Shown here in pieces: positions 37,207 to 48,491 of a stretch of DNA of 64,000 bases. Location of the stretch: the NCBI GenBank assembly GCA_037447605.1, contig CM074806.1:3887755-3951754 (forward strand). The letters run 5' to 3'. Positions within the stretch are counted from its first letter, which is position 1, and every line of letters starts with the position of its first letter. The position numbers and the translations under genes were made by a program. This DNA is from Zygnema circumcarinatum. Taxonomy: Eukaryota > Streptophyta > Zygnematophyceae > Zygnematales > Zygnemataceae. Below the pieces are notes generated by a model. It was not told the origin of the DNA, searched no databases, and was given only the letters and a program-made list of their open reading frames with translations.

Positions 37207-39024
37207 CTATAAGGACCCAGCGAGCCTTTCTCGGAAGTCTTCTGCCATTTTTGGCAGGCCTTCTCGTAATGCAATCTGTCCCCACCTCCCCATACTATCA
37301 GAACCTCTTGAAAGAAATCTACCAAACTGCGACTGCATAAATGACCTGCACCTCTTCATTCACAGGTGCAAATATAAAGCTTGAAAACGTTACTTCATCA
37401 GTTGAGTTTCCTTCTCTTTCCTCCTGCGCAAAAGTAGGATAATCCACTGAGCCATGACAAGCATATAGACAGTTGCAGAGGTTTGCCCCCTAATGCGCTC
37501 GTGCTGTGCAATCTCACCTTAGGCTCCCATCCAAGAAGTTCTCTGGCCTTTGTAATGTCCGGCTTCCGTTGCTTGGGATCATCGGGTGTGTTCTCCACAA
37601 TCGTCCATGTCGCCTTGGGTTCAATCAACTGCACTTGCAGGTCAAGGATAGTCACTATCACCATCGGATCTATGAGGGTAAATCACCAGTCATCCCGCTA
37701 GTTTCAATGTTCTTGACAATGCTATTACTAATTGCGATCCTTTACAGTGCAAAAGCTCTTCCGATTCGAAGCTAAAAATAGTATAGTACGTACTTCTTTG
37801 ACTGCCTGGGCCAGCTCCAGCATGGTAAATTCACCTGATTTCGCCATCACAACATGTTGGAGGTCATCAGCACCAACCCCCTCCTTTCCACGCAAGCATC
37901 CCATCTGCTTTCCAGCAAATGCATATGCTACACCATTATTCATATCCATATGACACATCACCTGGATTGCCGAGATTGATGGGTCCTGTGTGTGGCCCCT
38001 CCATGAGGCGGATAAGGCCATCTACCTGCACCAACATGCTGCACATTCAGACATGATCCGAGAAGAGCCTCTCTACTTCATATCTTCCAGAGAAACCGCT
38101 TTACCACCTAGTATGCGCTTATCAACAGCTCCTAGACATGTTTCGGATTCACGAGTGTCCAGAAACAAGAGAACATTTGGTTGTTTACAAGCAAAAGTTC
38201 GACAAGGCAGAACTTCAGGTAATCGAATTTCCCCTACTTGAAGACGGTTGAAAAAGACCCATACCAAATCTGACACATAGCAGAAACTCCGAGTTTGAGT
38301 CCCAGGGCTCTGAACGGTCAGCTCCTCTCCTCTGCAACCCAAATATCAGAGGCTCATATTCAAAAGTTAGGCCACCAACTACATGGTTGACCCGCAGGTG
38401 ATGTCTCCTATGGTCATGATGGATGCACATAGCACAATCAAGTTAAAATGCAGGGGATTCTGCAAGAACGGGAATCAGCCAGGCAGAGTTTGCAGTCACG
38501 GGAGAAGAATGGAGAGAGATTTAGGAGCCATGGAATATATGCAAAAAGGAAATTCGTCTCTTCATGAGGCAAAATTAGCTATAACAAAGTACTCTTTCTA
38601 TGTGCTAAAGCGTGAGTTCCATGCATGCCATGGTTCAAACCAATTCAGTAGATAGCGAAAGGCTGTGCCGAACAGAAGGTTGAGATGTTCTGCAGACCCT
38701 TTCCCTGACTGCTGGATGAGGAAAGGGCATAACTTAGGACTTTTCCAGGCCAAAATTGCTGCACCTGATGGCTTGCGCAATGAAGTTGCTGACGACTCGC
38801 CCGTCATCAATGTTCATGCGAGGACCGTAAGTGTTAAAAATCCTCGCCACTCGGATTTCTGTAATGTGTTCATCACATGGGCAGAAAGAAGCAGGACCCA
38901 TTCTCAGAAACTATATCCAAAAACCTTGGTGTATCCAACAGAGCGAGAGTGAGCGGAAGAGGGAGAAGAGAGAGAGGGAGAGAGAGAGAGAGGAGAGAGA
39001 GAGAGAGTGAGTGAGTGAGTGAGT

Positions 39025-39060
<36 letters not shown>

Positions 39061-42000
39061 CGGACAGTCCTAACAAACAACCCGCCTGAGGGGGAGAAAG
39101 TCACAAGCTCACACCTATGCCATGTTGGCGGTGATAGTCAAACATTAATGTTTCTGCGACTCGCTTCCCCTCATCGTAACAGCTCCGCACTCCTGCCATG
39201 GCACGCTTCAGAAACAAAGTGAGACGCGGGCACTGCAGGAAGAGAAAACTGCAAACCTTCTGACTTGCTTGTTGTCTCTTTTGCAAAGCGATAGTGAGTG
39301 AGCAGAGCACGCTTTCAGTTAGTCATGCGAATGTCTTTGGATAGACTATGATTCCGGCTCTGTTGCAGCAATTGAGTAAGAGCTCTGATCAACAGAATCC
39401 AGATCAGAGCTCCTTCCGCTAAGGAGCTAGATTCAGTTGGAAGGCTTTCGTGTTTGCATATTTTTTGTGCATAGCACTGCTCACACGCTTGGGATTCGGA
39501 ATGTGGAGGATCAGCCGTGTGGTCAGATCAAGCAGAAAAGGAAGAGGGGAAACGGTAGATGAGCAGATCGCGTGTTGATTGCGAATAACCTAATGATACG
39601 CCAGGCGAGAACGGCTTGGTAGCTTTATAAACGTCCGTAGCAACGAGAGAGCTGAGCATACTATCAAGGAATACGAAAAACCGGCTGCACGTGCGAGAAT
39701 GAGGGCTGACCAATTGGGTTGACATTGCCCCAGTACTCCTCTGTCTGAGGATGAACCAAAGGGTCACCATAAACCTCCGATGTTGAAGTCAGGAGTATCC
39801 TGCAATGCAACAGAAACTCCGCTGGAGAAATCAAAATCCATATGTACAGGACATAAACCTTGTCCAGCTGATCAGCGCTTTTCAGAAGGCAGTCTTGAAC
39901 GCCATCTCTCAAATTCCGGATTCCATCTTCCAAGAGAAGGTGATGATCAAATTAGGAACTTTCTGTTCTTGAAGATATGAAGGGTACCTGGCTCCCACGC
40001 GCTTTGCCAGACCGAGCATGTTCAATGTGCCTATCACATTTGTTTTGATCGTCTGCGCACAGGTCAGGCGTAATAAGCACCCTTCCAATAACTGGTACGC
40101 GGCCTACTCTCCCGTACTTTCGACATCATGCGCCTCTTTGATAGCTAACACAACTAAGTTATCAATTTGGAAGTAACATTGCCATTTGGCAGCTAGATTT
40201 TGCGGTTGAAGTGAATGGAGAGGAGTGTACCTTCACTGGATTGTGCTTGTAGAAAATTGGGGAGGCCGGGCAAGCAAGGTGGTAGATCTGGTCCACCTCC
40301 AGCAGGAGCGGCTCAGTCACATCTGCACGACAGTATGCAGAGTCGATTGGACCAACTAAAGAAGCTGTCTTTATACCAAATGTCTTAGAATCCCTGGAGG
40401 CTTGTAGCAGTATCTTATTCCTTTTCACGATTTCATAACGCTAGGGTTAACGCAGGGAGCACGCAAACATCGATCAGCCACCTTCAGCAGAAGCAAGAAT
40501 CAAAAGAATGAAACTTCAATTCCTCGGCAACAGTAAGCCTGTCTATCTTTGAATGAGGGGAGCGAGTTCAGTCTCAGTTGTTGAGTGAGAATGCTTTCAA
40601 GAAAGAGGAAGAATCGACTTATGCCTGACTATTGTATATTTGTAATGAAGCACGTTTTTAACTAAATTGTCCAGCTTTTACTGAAACGATAAAACTGAAT
40701 TATCGTGACGCGTATCATACCAGTCATTCGAATTCTTTTTGGTTCAATAAAACTCATGTACATTCATTTTTTCCCACTGCTGCTGTAGCTTAAGCTGAGG
40801 AGTGTTTTAAAAGTTACTTGCAACAACTAAAGAGTCAACGAAATCGCAAACCAATCCAGACCAGTGCGACACTGCCATGAAAAGCAGCAGTTTATGCTGC
40901 ACTAGCGGAGAATTCGAAAAGGAAAAAACTGTAACTAATTGGCTTTGAACATAAAGAGGATTTAGTAGTTTCATATAGAGTAAACGACAGGGAGCAATTT
41001 AGGATAAGCGTGAGCCAAAATGTCAAAATCATAGAAGCAAACAGGTGCAATGAGGTTGGCTCTATTTTCTACCACAGTAATTCACCGAGAGGAGTACCAC
41101 TTGGTGCATTCCTTTGGCGTTTTTGGAGCATGAACTTTCTTGAGAGCAAGCTTAACGTGAACTTTGCTTCACCTTTGAACACGAAAACGGAAAAAACGAA
41201 AAAAGAGAAAAGAAATCCCATACACGTGTGCAAGTTGACATCCGATTATGGCGATATACCCCAGTCCGAGCTATCTGAAGCTCCAAAGCCATGGAGGCGT
41301 TGAAAGCCTTTTTCCTTTGGATGGTTTTTTCTTTGTAGTACTCAGCGAGAGAAATTGTTATGTAGTAGGGTTCCAAAAATGTGAAGGTTCATTGGCTTCC
41401 TCAATCAATATCTCTCTAGAAGAACATTTCCAAAAGAAAGAAAGGTTACCATGTCGTATGATCTCAAAGTCGGGATGCTGGTACCAGCGCTTCACATTAT
41501 CCTTGGTTCCCGTAAAAAAATTATCGGCGACGATAACCTACAGAAAGAAAGCCCTTCCAAAGAAGTCATACTCGAGAAAACTCCTGCATAGGCTGAATGA
41601 AGACATGTAAGGCTACCACTCGATTGGACATTCCAACATATGAGGCAGTGGCAGGCAAAACGATGCTTTACTCTTTCAGTTCAAAAAACTGAACAAGCGT
41701 ACCGAGTGGCCCGCTTCCATCAACCTGTCGACCAAATGTGAGCCAATGAACCCCGCGCCCCCAGTCACAAGCACGCGCAGCTTCATCTGCGAACTCAACG
41801 AACAAAGAGAAGCCAGCACCGCCCTAAGTGCATTGAAATCGCCTTATCTAAAGAATTCTGCCAGAAGGGAGAAGGCGGAATTGAACACGCCTCAATTAAA
41901 GTCAGATTGACAATTGGATTGCTCCTATGCTCCGCTCTGCTATGCAGGAGAGAATATTGCTCCTAACCTTGGCATATTTTGACTGCCGGTGTGGAGAAGG

Positions 42001-42069
42001 CACAGGAGCGTTCCTCTTCGCTGCCGCAGCATCTGCAGAGCCGTTTGCGTCGGGAATGCTGTCGCCCAT
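37207..42069 (-). CDS. UXS: UDP-glucuronate decarboxylase (UDP-xylose synthase), cytosolic type, 13 exons, 347 aa
   Basis: NAD-dependent SDR enzyme converting UDP-glucuronate to UDP-xylose for xylan, xyloglucan and proteoglycans. Exons on the minus strand: 42069-41968, 41786-41703, 41537-41450, 40322-40231, 40052-39988, 39799-39711, 39192-39115, 38858-38765, 38331-38265, 38025-37962, 37834-37794, 37628-37518, 37275-37207; total 1044 nt. The Rossmann motif [13 protein letters not shown] lies near residue 42. Then [44 protein letters not shown], the catalytic region [15 protein letters not shown] (YxxxK), [60 protein letters not shown] and [12 protein letters not shown]. The N-terminal leader is only 34 residues, without a membrane segment, so it is the soluble UXS3-type isoform rather than a Golgi form. 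The start [10 protein letters not shown] is favoured; an in-frame Met lies six codons upstream. Confidence 0.95.
38945..39061. repeat. GA-rich microsatellite in a UXS intron
   Basis: A GAGAGA tract with an embedded GTGAGTGAGTGAGTGA tetranucleotide stretch lies between UXS exons 7 and 8. On the transcribed strand it is a CT-rich polypyrimidine tract. Confidence 0.9.
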
Positions 42070-42238
42070 GGCTGCAAGCACCTGCACAGGATGGCCCCGC
42101 AGCCGCCCTTGTTCACAGCCTACAACCTGCCCCGAGCCTTCTTCCCTCTTTACCTCCCCCCCTTCTGCAGCTCCCTCACCCTAAACCGGCATAGCATTCT
42201 GCTCCTGCAGCCCCTCAAGGCCCTCTCTGCCCACCTAC

Positions 42239-42240
42239 CG

Positions 42241-42284
<44 letters not shown>
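42239..42284. repeat. (CTGCTC)n hexanucleotide microsatellite
   Basis: About seven perfect tandem hexamers lie 170-215 bp upstream of the UXS start codon, possibly within its 5' UTR. Confidence 0.9.
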
Positions 42285-42918
42285 AAGAAGGGAGGGGAGG
42301 GGCCACGTGGCAGAAGGAGAGTAACGCAGGTGCCACTGTAGCCTGACGGGCAGGCGGCGCCGGGCAGGGGAAAAAAGGTCGCAACCGATCGCGGCGCGGA
42401 GCGGGAGGGGCGCGGGCGACGCCGATTGAGCGAGGGCCGTGCACGGGCAGCCGAAACTTTCAGACGGACGTAACGGCCGGCGACGGAGTCGAGTCCTTGA
42501 AGCGCCGCCGCGAGGGGGAGGGCGGGCGAGGCGAGGCGAGGCCGCGGGGCCATGGCCATTGGGGGCCGCGCGGGAGCATGTGGCGGTGGGGCGCTGGGGA
42601 TGAAGGAAGGTGGGTGAGGAGAGAGGCTGGTGAGGGAGAGTGAGGGTGTGGCGCAAGACCCTAAAAACCCTTTTGTACCGACCGGAGCATGTATGGCCGC
42701 ACGGAAGGGCCCAGCGAGGCTCTCTCTACTCTGCATGCGTCGCCCGGCGCAGTGCATGCGCTCTCAGTGTTATCCGCCTCGGAATTGTAGGAACGGGGAT
42801 GGTCGGGACCGAGCTAGGGGACCGGCCGCCATTGTTGGGGGGGGGGGGAGGGCCCGCCATGGCTGCTCGCTCGATAGCCTCCTCTCTCCAGCTGCCATCC
42901 TTAGCTAGCTTTCTTTTC

Positions 42919-43018
42919 TGCCATGAAAGATATTGCCGTGTTCCGAAAGCTCTGCAGCAAACCACACAAGAAGTATCGTTGATTGAAGAGAAAGACAGCT
43001 AGAAAGGAGCGAACGTAG
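42919..43018 (-). repeat. 100-bp duplicate of an intron/exon border from the membrane-protein gene
   Basis: Matches 44001-44100 with two mismatches over 100 bp. The source spans 67 nt of the last intron plus 33 nt of the last exon of the neighbouring gene. The copy ends abruptly on both sides and has no visible target duplication. Confidence 0.9.
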
Positions 43019-43258
43019 AAAGGCTACTTCTAAGCTCAACACGAAATTCCAAGTTCAAATTTCCCTTCTTGCATTGAATCGATGGCACCAACACACCAGC
43101 ACGTGTTCTCGGTTCACGCACAGTTATAAAGTGACATGCTTTTCAGAGTGAGAGCAATGCATTCAAAGGGAGAAAGAACACTTGCCGGAACATGCCATCC
43201 TTCACTGCAATCGCGAGCCTTAGCTGGGCGAAGAGGTTTCCCTCTATTGACCTTCATG

Positions 43259-43424
43259 CAGAGGCGGATCCAGGATTTTAATTTAGGGGGGGCCTAACCA
43301 GCGATTTGAGAAAATAATCTGATATTAAAGTGTATGTCTGCTATTCAACCTTCAAACGCGAGCAGCTTTTCAAGATATGAGAGGGGGCTAAGCCCTCCTA
43401 CTGACATCCGTGGATCCGCCACTG
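43259..43424. mobile_element. Short inverted-repeat element (MITE), copy 2, with target duplication
   Basis: 166 bp starting CAGAGGCGGATCCA and ending TGGATCCGCCACTG, flanked on both sides by CTTCATG (43252-43258 and 43425-43431). Internal GGGGGGCCTAA and GGGGGCTAAGCCC arms match the copy at 32133-32279. It has no coding capacity. CAGNGGCG ends suggest a hAT-like autonomous partner, but this is inference. Confidence 0.85.
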
Positions 43425-43850
43425 CTTCATGGGCACACAGCCAATCGCAACCAATGGAGCGTGTGAAGCCCAATTGCGGACGACACATCAATGGTACATT
43501 TGAGTTTGAAACTCAGACAGCATCATCAATTCAATTGCGTGTTAGAATTATTTTTTTTGTAAATTTCAATAAATAAAAGTCGTTTCAAATGATATGAAGT
43601 AAGCACTCGTAATGTACAGGAAAGCCTTCGAAAGGTGTCTGTAGATTTTCGGGTTCGAACGAGGGGAGGGGGCTTGACATATGCGAGGCTAGCAGGCATA
43701 AGCTATGCGGGCTGCGGTATGCAATAGGGCGGCGGGCAACATTAAGGTAAGAAGTAATATGCTACTACTATGCATGCATGTTACCACGCTAATACTTTCA
43801 TGAATGCGTACATGCATGCATGCATATTACATTCTCAAACCGCCTATGGT

Positions 43851-46233
43851 TTACGGAATCAAGCTCTTGCTCCATTCTGGGTTTGATCTCAGAAAGACTG
43901 CCGCGAGCCATATTCCAAGGAAGGTGATGAACGATTCCACGGCGAAATGTCCCTCTCCAACCAGAAGAGAAGTATCCATAAACTTTGCATACACCCAAAC
44001 TGCCATGAAAGATATTGCCGTGTTCCGAAAGCTCTGCAGCAAACCACACAAGAAGTATCGTTGGTTGGAGAGAAAGACAGCTAGAAAGGAGCGAACGTAG
44101 ATGAGCTCTGCCAATGCTTCAATTTTGAAAAGGCAAGTGTGAAAAGTTCACCAGGTAGTCGATCACGGTGCCAAAGAAGTACATCGCGGCTATAATGATG
44201 AGGAACATAGCATTCCTCACAGTGTAGGACAACCATGCCGTTGCTTCCCTGCACAATTCAACCAAATCGTTACGAGAGTCTGCCAGACAGAAAGTATGGA
44301 GGCAATAACAACGACGTGAAACTTTTTGGGTTCTTCAATTCAGCAGCCAAAGCGTACTCATACATTTATCTCCTTGGGCGAGCCTGGCAAACAAAACCTC
44401 CCAATGACTGTGTCGAGAGAGTCGTCAATTAACGAAAAGAAAGTGCACAGTTTTTTCGCGGTTATTGATCCCTCCATGCAACATCCAGGCCTTGAGAAAA
44501 GGACTCACCACCAGCCAGCACCAATCAAAAATGCAGAAAGGAAAATAAGTGGGCCAAAAAAATAAAGGCCGATCCGATAGGGTCCATACACGCGTTCAGC
44601 TCCGAGCAGCTGCATTTATCGTTGACCAGGCAAACATCATATCCAAGTAACGACTGGCATGAGTTTGAAGCAGAAACTATTACAAAACGAATCTAATGGG
44701 CAACTGCAGAATTACAGAAACGACTTCTACAGGGAACAAGTGGAAGTGGTGTGCAGGGGGAGGGAAAGGCAGAAGGAGGGACGAAACAATCGGATCAGGG
44801 AAAGGCGGGAAGGTCTAACGAGAAGAGAATACTGCAGAAAGAGATTCAGAGTGAATGTAAGGACGCAAAAGAGTGGAAAGGGAAAAGGAATTTAGTAGAA
44901 TTGAAAGGGAGAATTGCGAAGAGTAGAGAATGGAAAGGCATAATAATTCACAGATGAATTTCTTTAATTTTTTGTGATTTTACAATGAGCGGGAGGGACA
45001 AGAAAACGAGAGGAGATGAAATACAGACGAGAGATGGCGGGGATGGAGAAAGCATGAGCCCATAGAGAAGCGGGAGAGCAGAAGCGGGAAATTGGGGAGA
45101 TGGGAATGGGAAGTGCGAGAGAAGCGGGAGGACTGGGAGGAGGAGACGAAGAAGAGCAAGCAGAAGTTTATATAAGAAATGGGGGGATGACAACAGTATT
45201 TGAAGCACAGGAAGAGGAGGGTAGACGGTACGAGCGACGCGAAGGGGAAGAAGGAAAGGACAGTGAAACATGGAAGAGATGTCCCGGAAAGATGAGTGAG
45301 ATGGCGAAAGGTCAGAGAGAACACACCTTGAGAACAAGGAGCACCAAAGTTACAAGAAAAGCAGACACCGACCAGGCATCTACGTCTTGAGACACGGATT
45401 CATATATTAAAGAGAGCAATCCCCCAAATAAAGCGAAAGCTGCCACAAAACCCAGAAGTCCCGAGTCGAACTGCAACTGCAAAAGAACATCACCATTGTC
45501 GTTAACGATACAAGAATATCAAATGTTCCAACTGCGGTCCAACATGCTCTCTCTATCTCGGATCTCTCTGCGAGAGATACTTTACTGCAAAATCAGCCAC
45601 ATGTTCTCCCTTGCTTGTAGAGTGCATTTCTTACCTTGTTCACTAACGGCACAAGTGATAAACAAAGATAGAAACATTGAAAGGAAGCGGTAATTCGAAA
45701 ATCCATGAACGATATATAGTCCACTGCGTAGGAATATCCGGCCATGGTCAAAACACAGCCTGAAATAGCCACCAATTCGCGCGAGCCTCGGGGACAGCAA
45801 AGGGAAACTGCAACGAGGTAGAGGCAGGCGAGCCAAAAGCAGAGCTCCCATAGTACTTCGAGCCTTTGCAGCACGCGATAGAGATCGACTAGGACGTTTG
45901 CAAGCCATTCCAAATACGGTCTGCATGAAGGACTTGCAAGGAGGTATATATCAGCAAATGGGTGCGACAGGGAGTCACGTCTACAGCATGTGTATGGTCG
46001 TTATGTTGTGTTGATCGAAGTCGACTATTACTTGAAACTTACTTGAAGGATTTGTCACTCACCCTCCAATGGCCATAAGGAATGGCACCACAGTGGCAGT
46101 AAGGCCGATGATGCCAATTAGCCAAAAGCAGTTGACAATAGTGAAGAATTGCGACAACCAATGGCCAATATGAAATCCAGAGCCCCGAGCATCTGCCATC
46201 TGGATCAGATCTCCAAGATTTATGAGTATATCC
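43851..46233 (-). CDS. Multi-pass membrane protein of unknown function, six exons readable (5' end unresolved)
   Basis: I do not recognise the family. Exons that join in phase on the minus strand: 46233-46063 (NLGDLIQMADARGSGFHIGH, then VNCFWLIGIIGLTATVVPFL), 45920-45635 (YLEWLANVLVDLYRVLQRLE, WELCFWLACLYLVAVSLCC), 45476-45327 (GLLGFVAAFALFGGLLSLIY, SAFLVTLVLLVLK), 44609-44509 (YGPYRIGLYFFGPLIFLSAF), 44248-44152 (YTVRNAMFLIIIAAMYFFGT) and 44033-43851 (SFRNTAISFMAVWVYAKFMD, FITFLGIWLAAVFLR). I count roughly eight to ten hydrophobic helices and few charged loops, so it is probably an integral membrane protein, not necessarily a transporter. A likely upstream exon lies near 46585-46430 (FSAWLVGRAVGRMEASPSSE, then DAIGVSVEELDRHEHI), but its donor could not be matched. 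The true start may lie as far up as about 47000. Confidence 0.7.
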
Positions 46234-47439
46234 CTGCATCACCAGTTTATGCACACCGTGAATAACTATCATAATCATCAGTGAATAAAGAGGATATCTT
46301 GCAGACATCACACTGATTCGCACACTTTTATTGATTCAAGGAACGATGTAGCTCATGACAAGCATGCGCTAAGTTTGTTTGCTCTTTGCTTTCAGGTTTG
46401 CGTCAAAAGTTACTGCAGCCACTATGGAATATGTTCATGCCTGTCTAATTCCTCGACCGAAACTCCAATTGCATCTGCTGCCTCTATCATATGCTGACTC
46501 TCAGATGATGGCGATGCCTCCATGCGTCCCACCGCCCGTCCAACGAGCCAAGCGGAGAATCTGTCCGGAGGCAAAAAAATCTTCTCCTGTCAAAAGAAGC
46601 AGTAAAGCGATTGAAAGGTAAGTAATACGGCGCCAAGCAAGCTGGTCGGAAGTCAAAACTTTAGAAACGCCAAGAGCTGCCCCTTGCAATTCGTGATCTC
46701 AATAGGCAAATAACCAATCAGGCTTGCCCTGTTGCATTGTAGCGCAGTCCATATTAAACATGAACTTACAATCGAATTTTGCGCCTTACAAAGCAAAAGT
46801 TCTATCTGATCGGACTTCACCAAAGAATTTAGGCACATCTTTTTCGTGCTAGAATTCACAAATAGCATCCTAAAGTCAAGACGATTCAAGAAAATGGAGG
46901 CACCTGGGGAGTTAAAGGTGATCCGTTGCGCCTCCGCTTTAAGAGACTATCAACGATACCTTCACTCGCCGACGCTATCTGCTGCTCCTCTTCTGATTGG
47001 TCGGTGTGAATCGGTCTGGGCAAGATTTTTGCCACAGCTGCTACACAGACAGCACTCCCTATTCCTATTCTGTGAGCGGCTTAGTCGATTATTGTTCTTG
47101 TTCTTTCTGTGAAATAACAATGCCCTTCAAATAATTGTTATTTTCAAGATGGATGATTAGTTTATAGTTTTAATCTACACATCGACCCGACAGAAAATGA
47201 CGTCTGGGCGTTTAACTTGATTTACTTATGTACATTTAATGCTCGCGTGCAGTTTTCCTCCAATGGCCTTTAGAGAAACGGAAAACACACTGAAATGTAA
47301 TCTATTCTCTAAACCAACAATGTAAATTTATGCCAGAAAATTAGTATCAGTTTATGATTAGCACGATAATGTCAATATTGGATGAAGAACGAGACTTCAG
47401 GAAATGCTCATGCTTTCACTGATGAAATCTTCTAGTAAT

Positions 47440-47646
47440 TTACAAAGCCTCAAAACAAAATGCAAAATCAAGCCCAATGCAGAACGAGACAGTGGCAGCA
47501 TGCATGCCTCCTGGGAAGAATGCGATGGTCCAGCAGCCCCCGCAGAACAGGATTGGGAGGCATATCCACGTGGCAACGGCTAGCCATGGCGGAGGTCCTG
47601 CATAACCTCCCTCTGCAGGAGCCCCGCTCCCACCTTCGCCCTTCAT
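47440..47646 (-). CDS. Possible small membrane protein, 68 aa (or a first exon)
   Basis: Single open frame starting MKGEGGSGAPAEGGYAGPPP, then a hydrophobic stretch WLAVATWICLPILFCGGCWT, closing with a Cys/Phe-rich end. It could be an independent small gene or the 5' exon of the membrane-protein gene downstream on the same strand. No family match is known to me. Kept because composition is membrane-like and G/P-rich leader plus helix is a common plant small-protein layout, but the evidence is weak. Confidence 0.3.
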   Translation of the reverse strand: MKGEGGSGAPAEGGYAGPPPWLAVATWICLPILFCGGCWTIAFFPGGMHAATVSFCIGLDFAFCFEAL

Positions 47647-48491
47647 TGCCGCGCTGCGGCCTGCCCTCTACAGCCCCCTGTCGTCCCTCTCCCTCTCCCT
47701 CCCTCCCTCTCTCTCCCTCTCCCTTTCCCTCCCTCCCTCCCTCTCTCTCCCTCTCCCTCCCTCTCTCCCACGCTCAAATAGCGGGAAGGCGCTGCAGGAG
47801 TCGATCCAGAACTATGGCTGTATCGGCGATATCTGTATAAAATGAGGATATATCGCCGTATCGGATGTGGATTGAGGCGGAAGCCAGTGTTTCCTTGGAC
47901 GGTCCGTCCGTACATGTTGTGCGAATGACGCCAGCCATGCGTAAAAGCGTACGGCGTGGGCGGGCTCCCACACAAAACGACAACAGTGCCGGTCAACCGT
48001 ACATGTACGGATAAACCAGCCGCGTGAGGCTCACGCAACCACCCTCAAGGGTCAGTCAGCTGCGTGATCCAGCTCGCGCAACTGCTGGAAACATGGAGCG
48101 GACTGCATTTTGTCACATTTTCCCATACGTTGCTCACTCCGTGGTTCCATGCTCGGTGCCAGTTGAAACGGACCATGCGACGATATACGGACAAAGAGAT
48201 GCCGTACATATCTGTACGGCGGCGAGCACGTACGGACGGATGAGCGGCAGCACTGATGACGCACTGGCTGGCGCCACGCGGCGACGCGAGGCTCTGCCAC
48301 GATGGCCGCCGTGCTGGCCACGTGGCGCGCTGCCGCTGGACACCTTCCTGCCACGTGGCGCACTTGCCACGTTGCAAGCCCTGAGAGGGCAGAGGCGTCC
48401 CTCGGGCAGCCATGGCGGAGAGGGGGCCCTTCGCGGCACTCGCTGCAGGGGAGGGAAGGGAGGCGGGGCGTGTCGTGGGGCAGAAGAGGCC
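47647..48491. promoter_or_regulatory. Promoter region upstream of the DUF3783-type gene with CT microsatellite and palindromic G-boxes
   Basis: Contains a (CCCT)n/(CTCCCT)n tract at about 47683-47771, CCGTAC-rich sequence at about 47890-48240 and two perfect GCCACGTGGC palindromes with cores at 48319 and 48352; a near-copy, GCCACGTTGC, follows at 48366. GC content rises towards the gene. The open frames on both strands here look like by-products of that composition. Confidence 0.5.

Larger units (their letters stand above)
42070..43850. other. Region upstream of UXS and downstream of the membrane-protein gene
   Basis: Holds the UXS promoter and 5' UTR, with a (CTGCTC)n microsatellite at 42239-42284, a CACGTG at 42304 and a GC-rich segment at about 42340-42580. 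It also contains the 100-bp duplicated fragment, a MITE and GCATGCATGCAT runs near 43770-43825. A GTGxVG-like peptide around 42775-42830 is too short to call a gene. Confidence 0.5.

Noticed and set aside
38945-39061. Possible coding repeat (Ser/Leu or Arg/Glu) in the GA tract
   Set aside because: It lies between two well-defined UXS exons and is simple-sequence DNA.
42760-42840. GxGxxG-like peptide RLGIVGTGMVGTELG on the plus strand, suggesting an NAD-binding oxidoreductase exon
   Set aside because: Only about 15 residues fit. No flanking exon with oxidoreductase motifs was seen and the stretch borders a G-run, so chance is likely.
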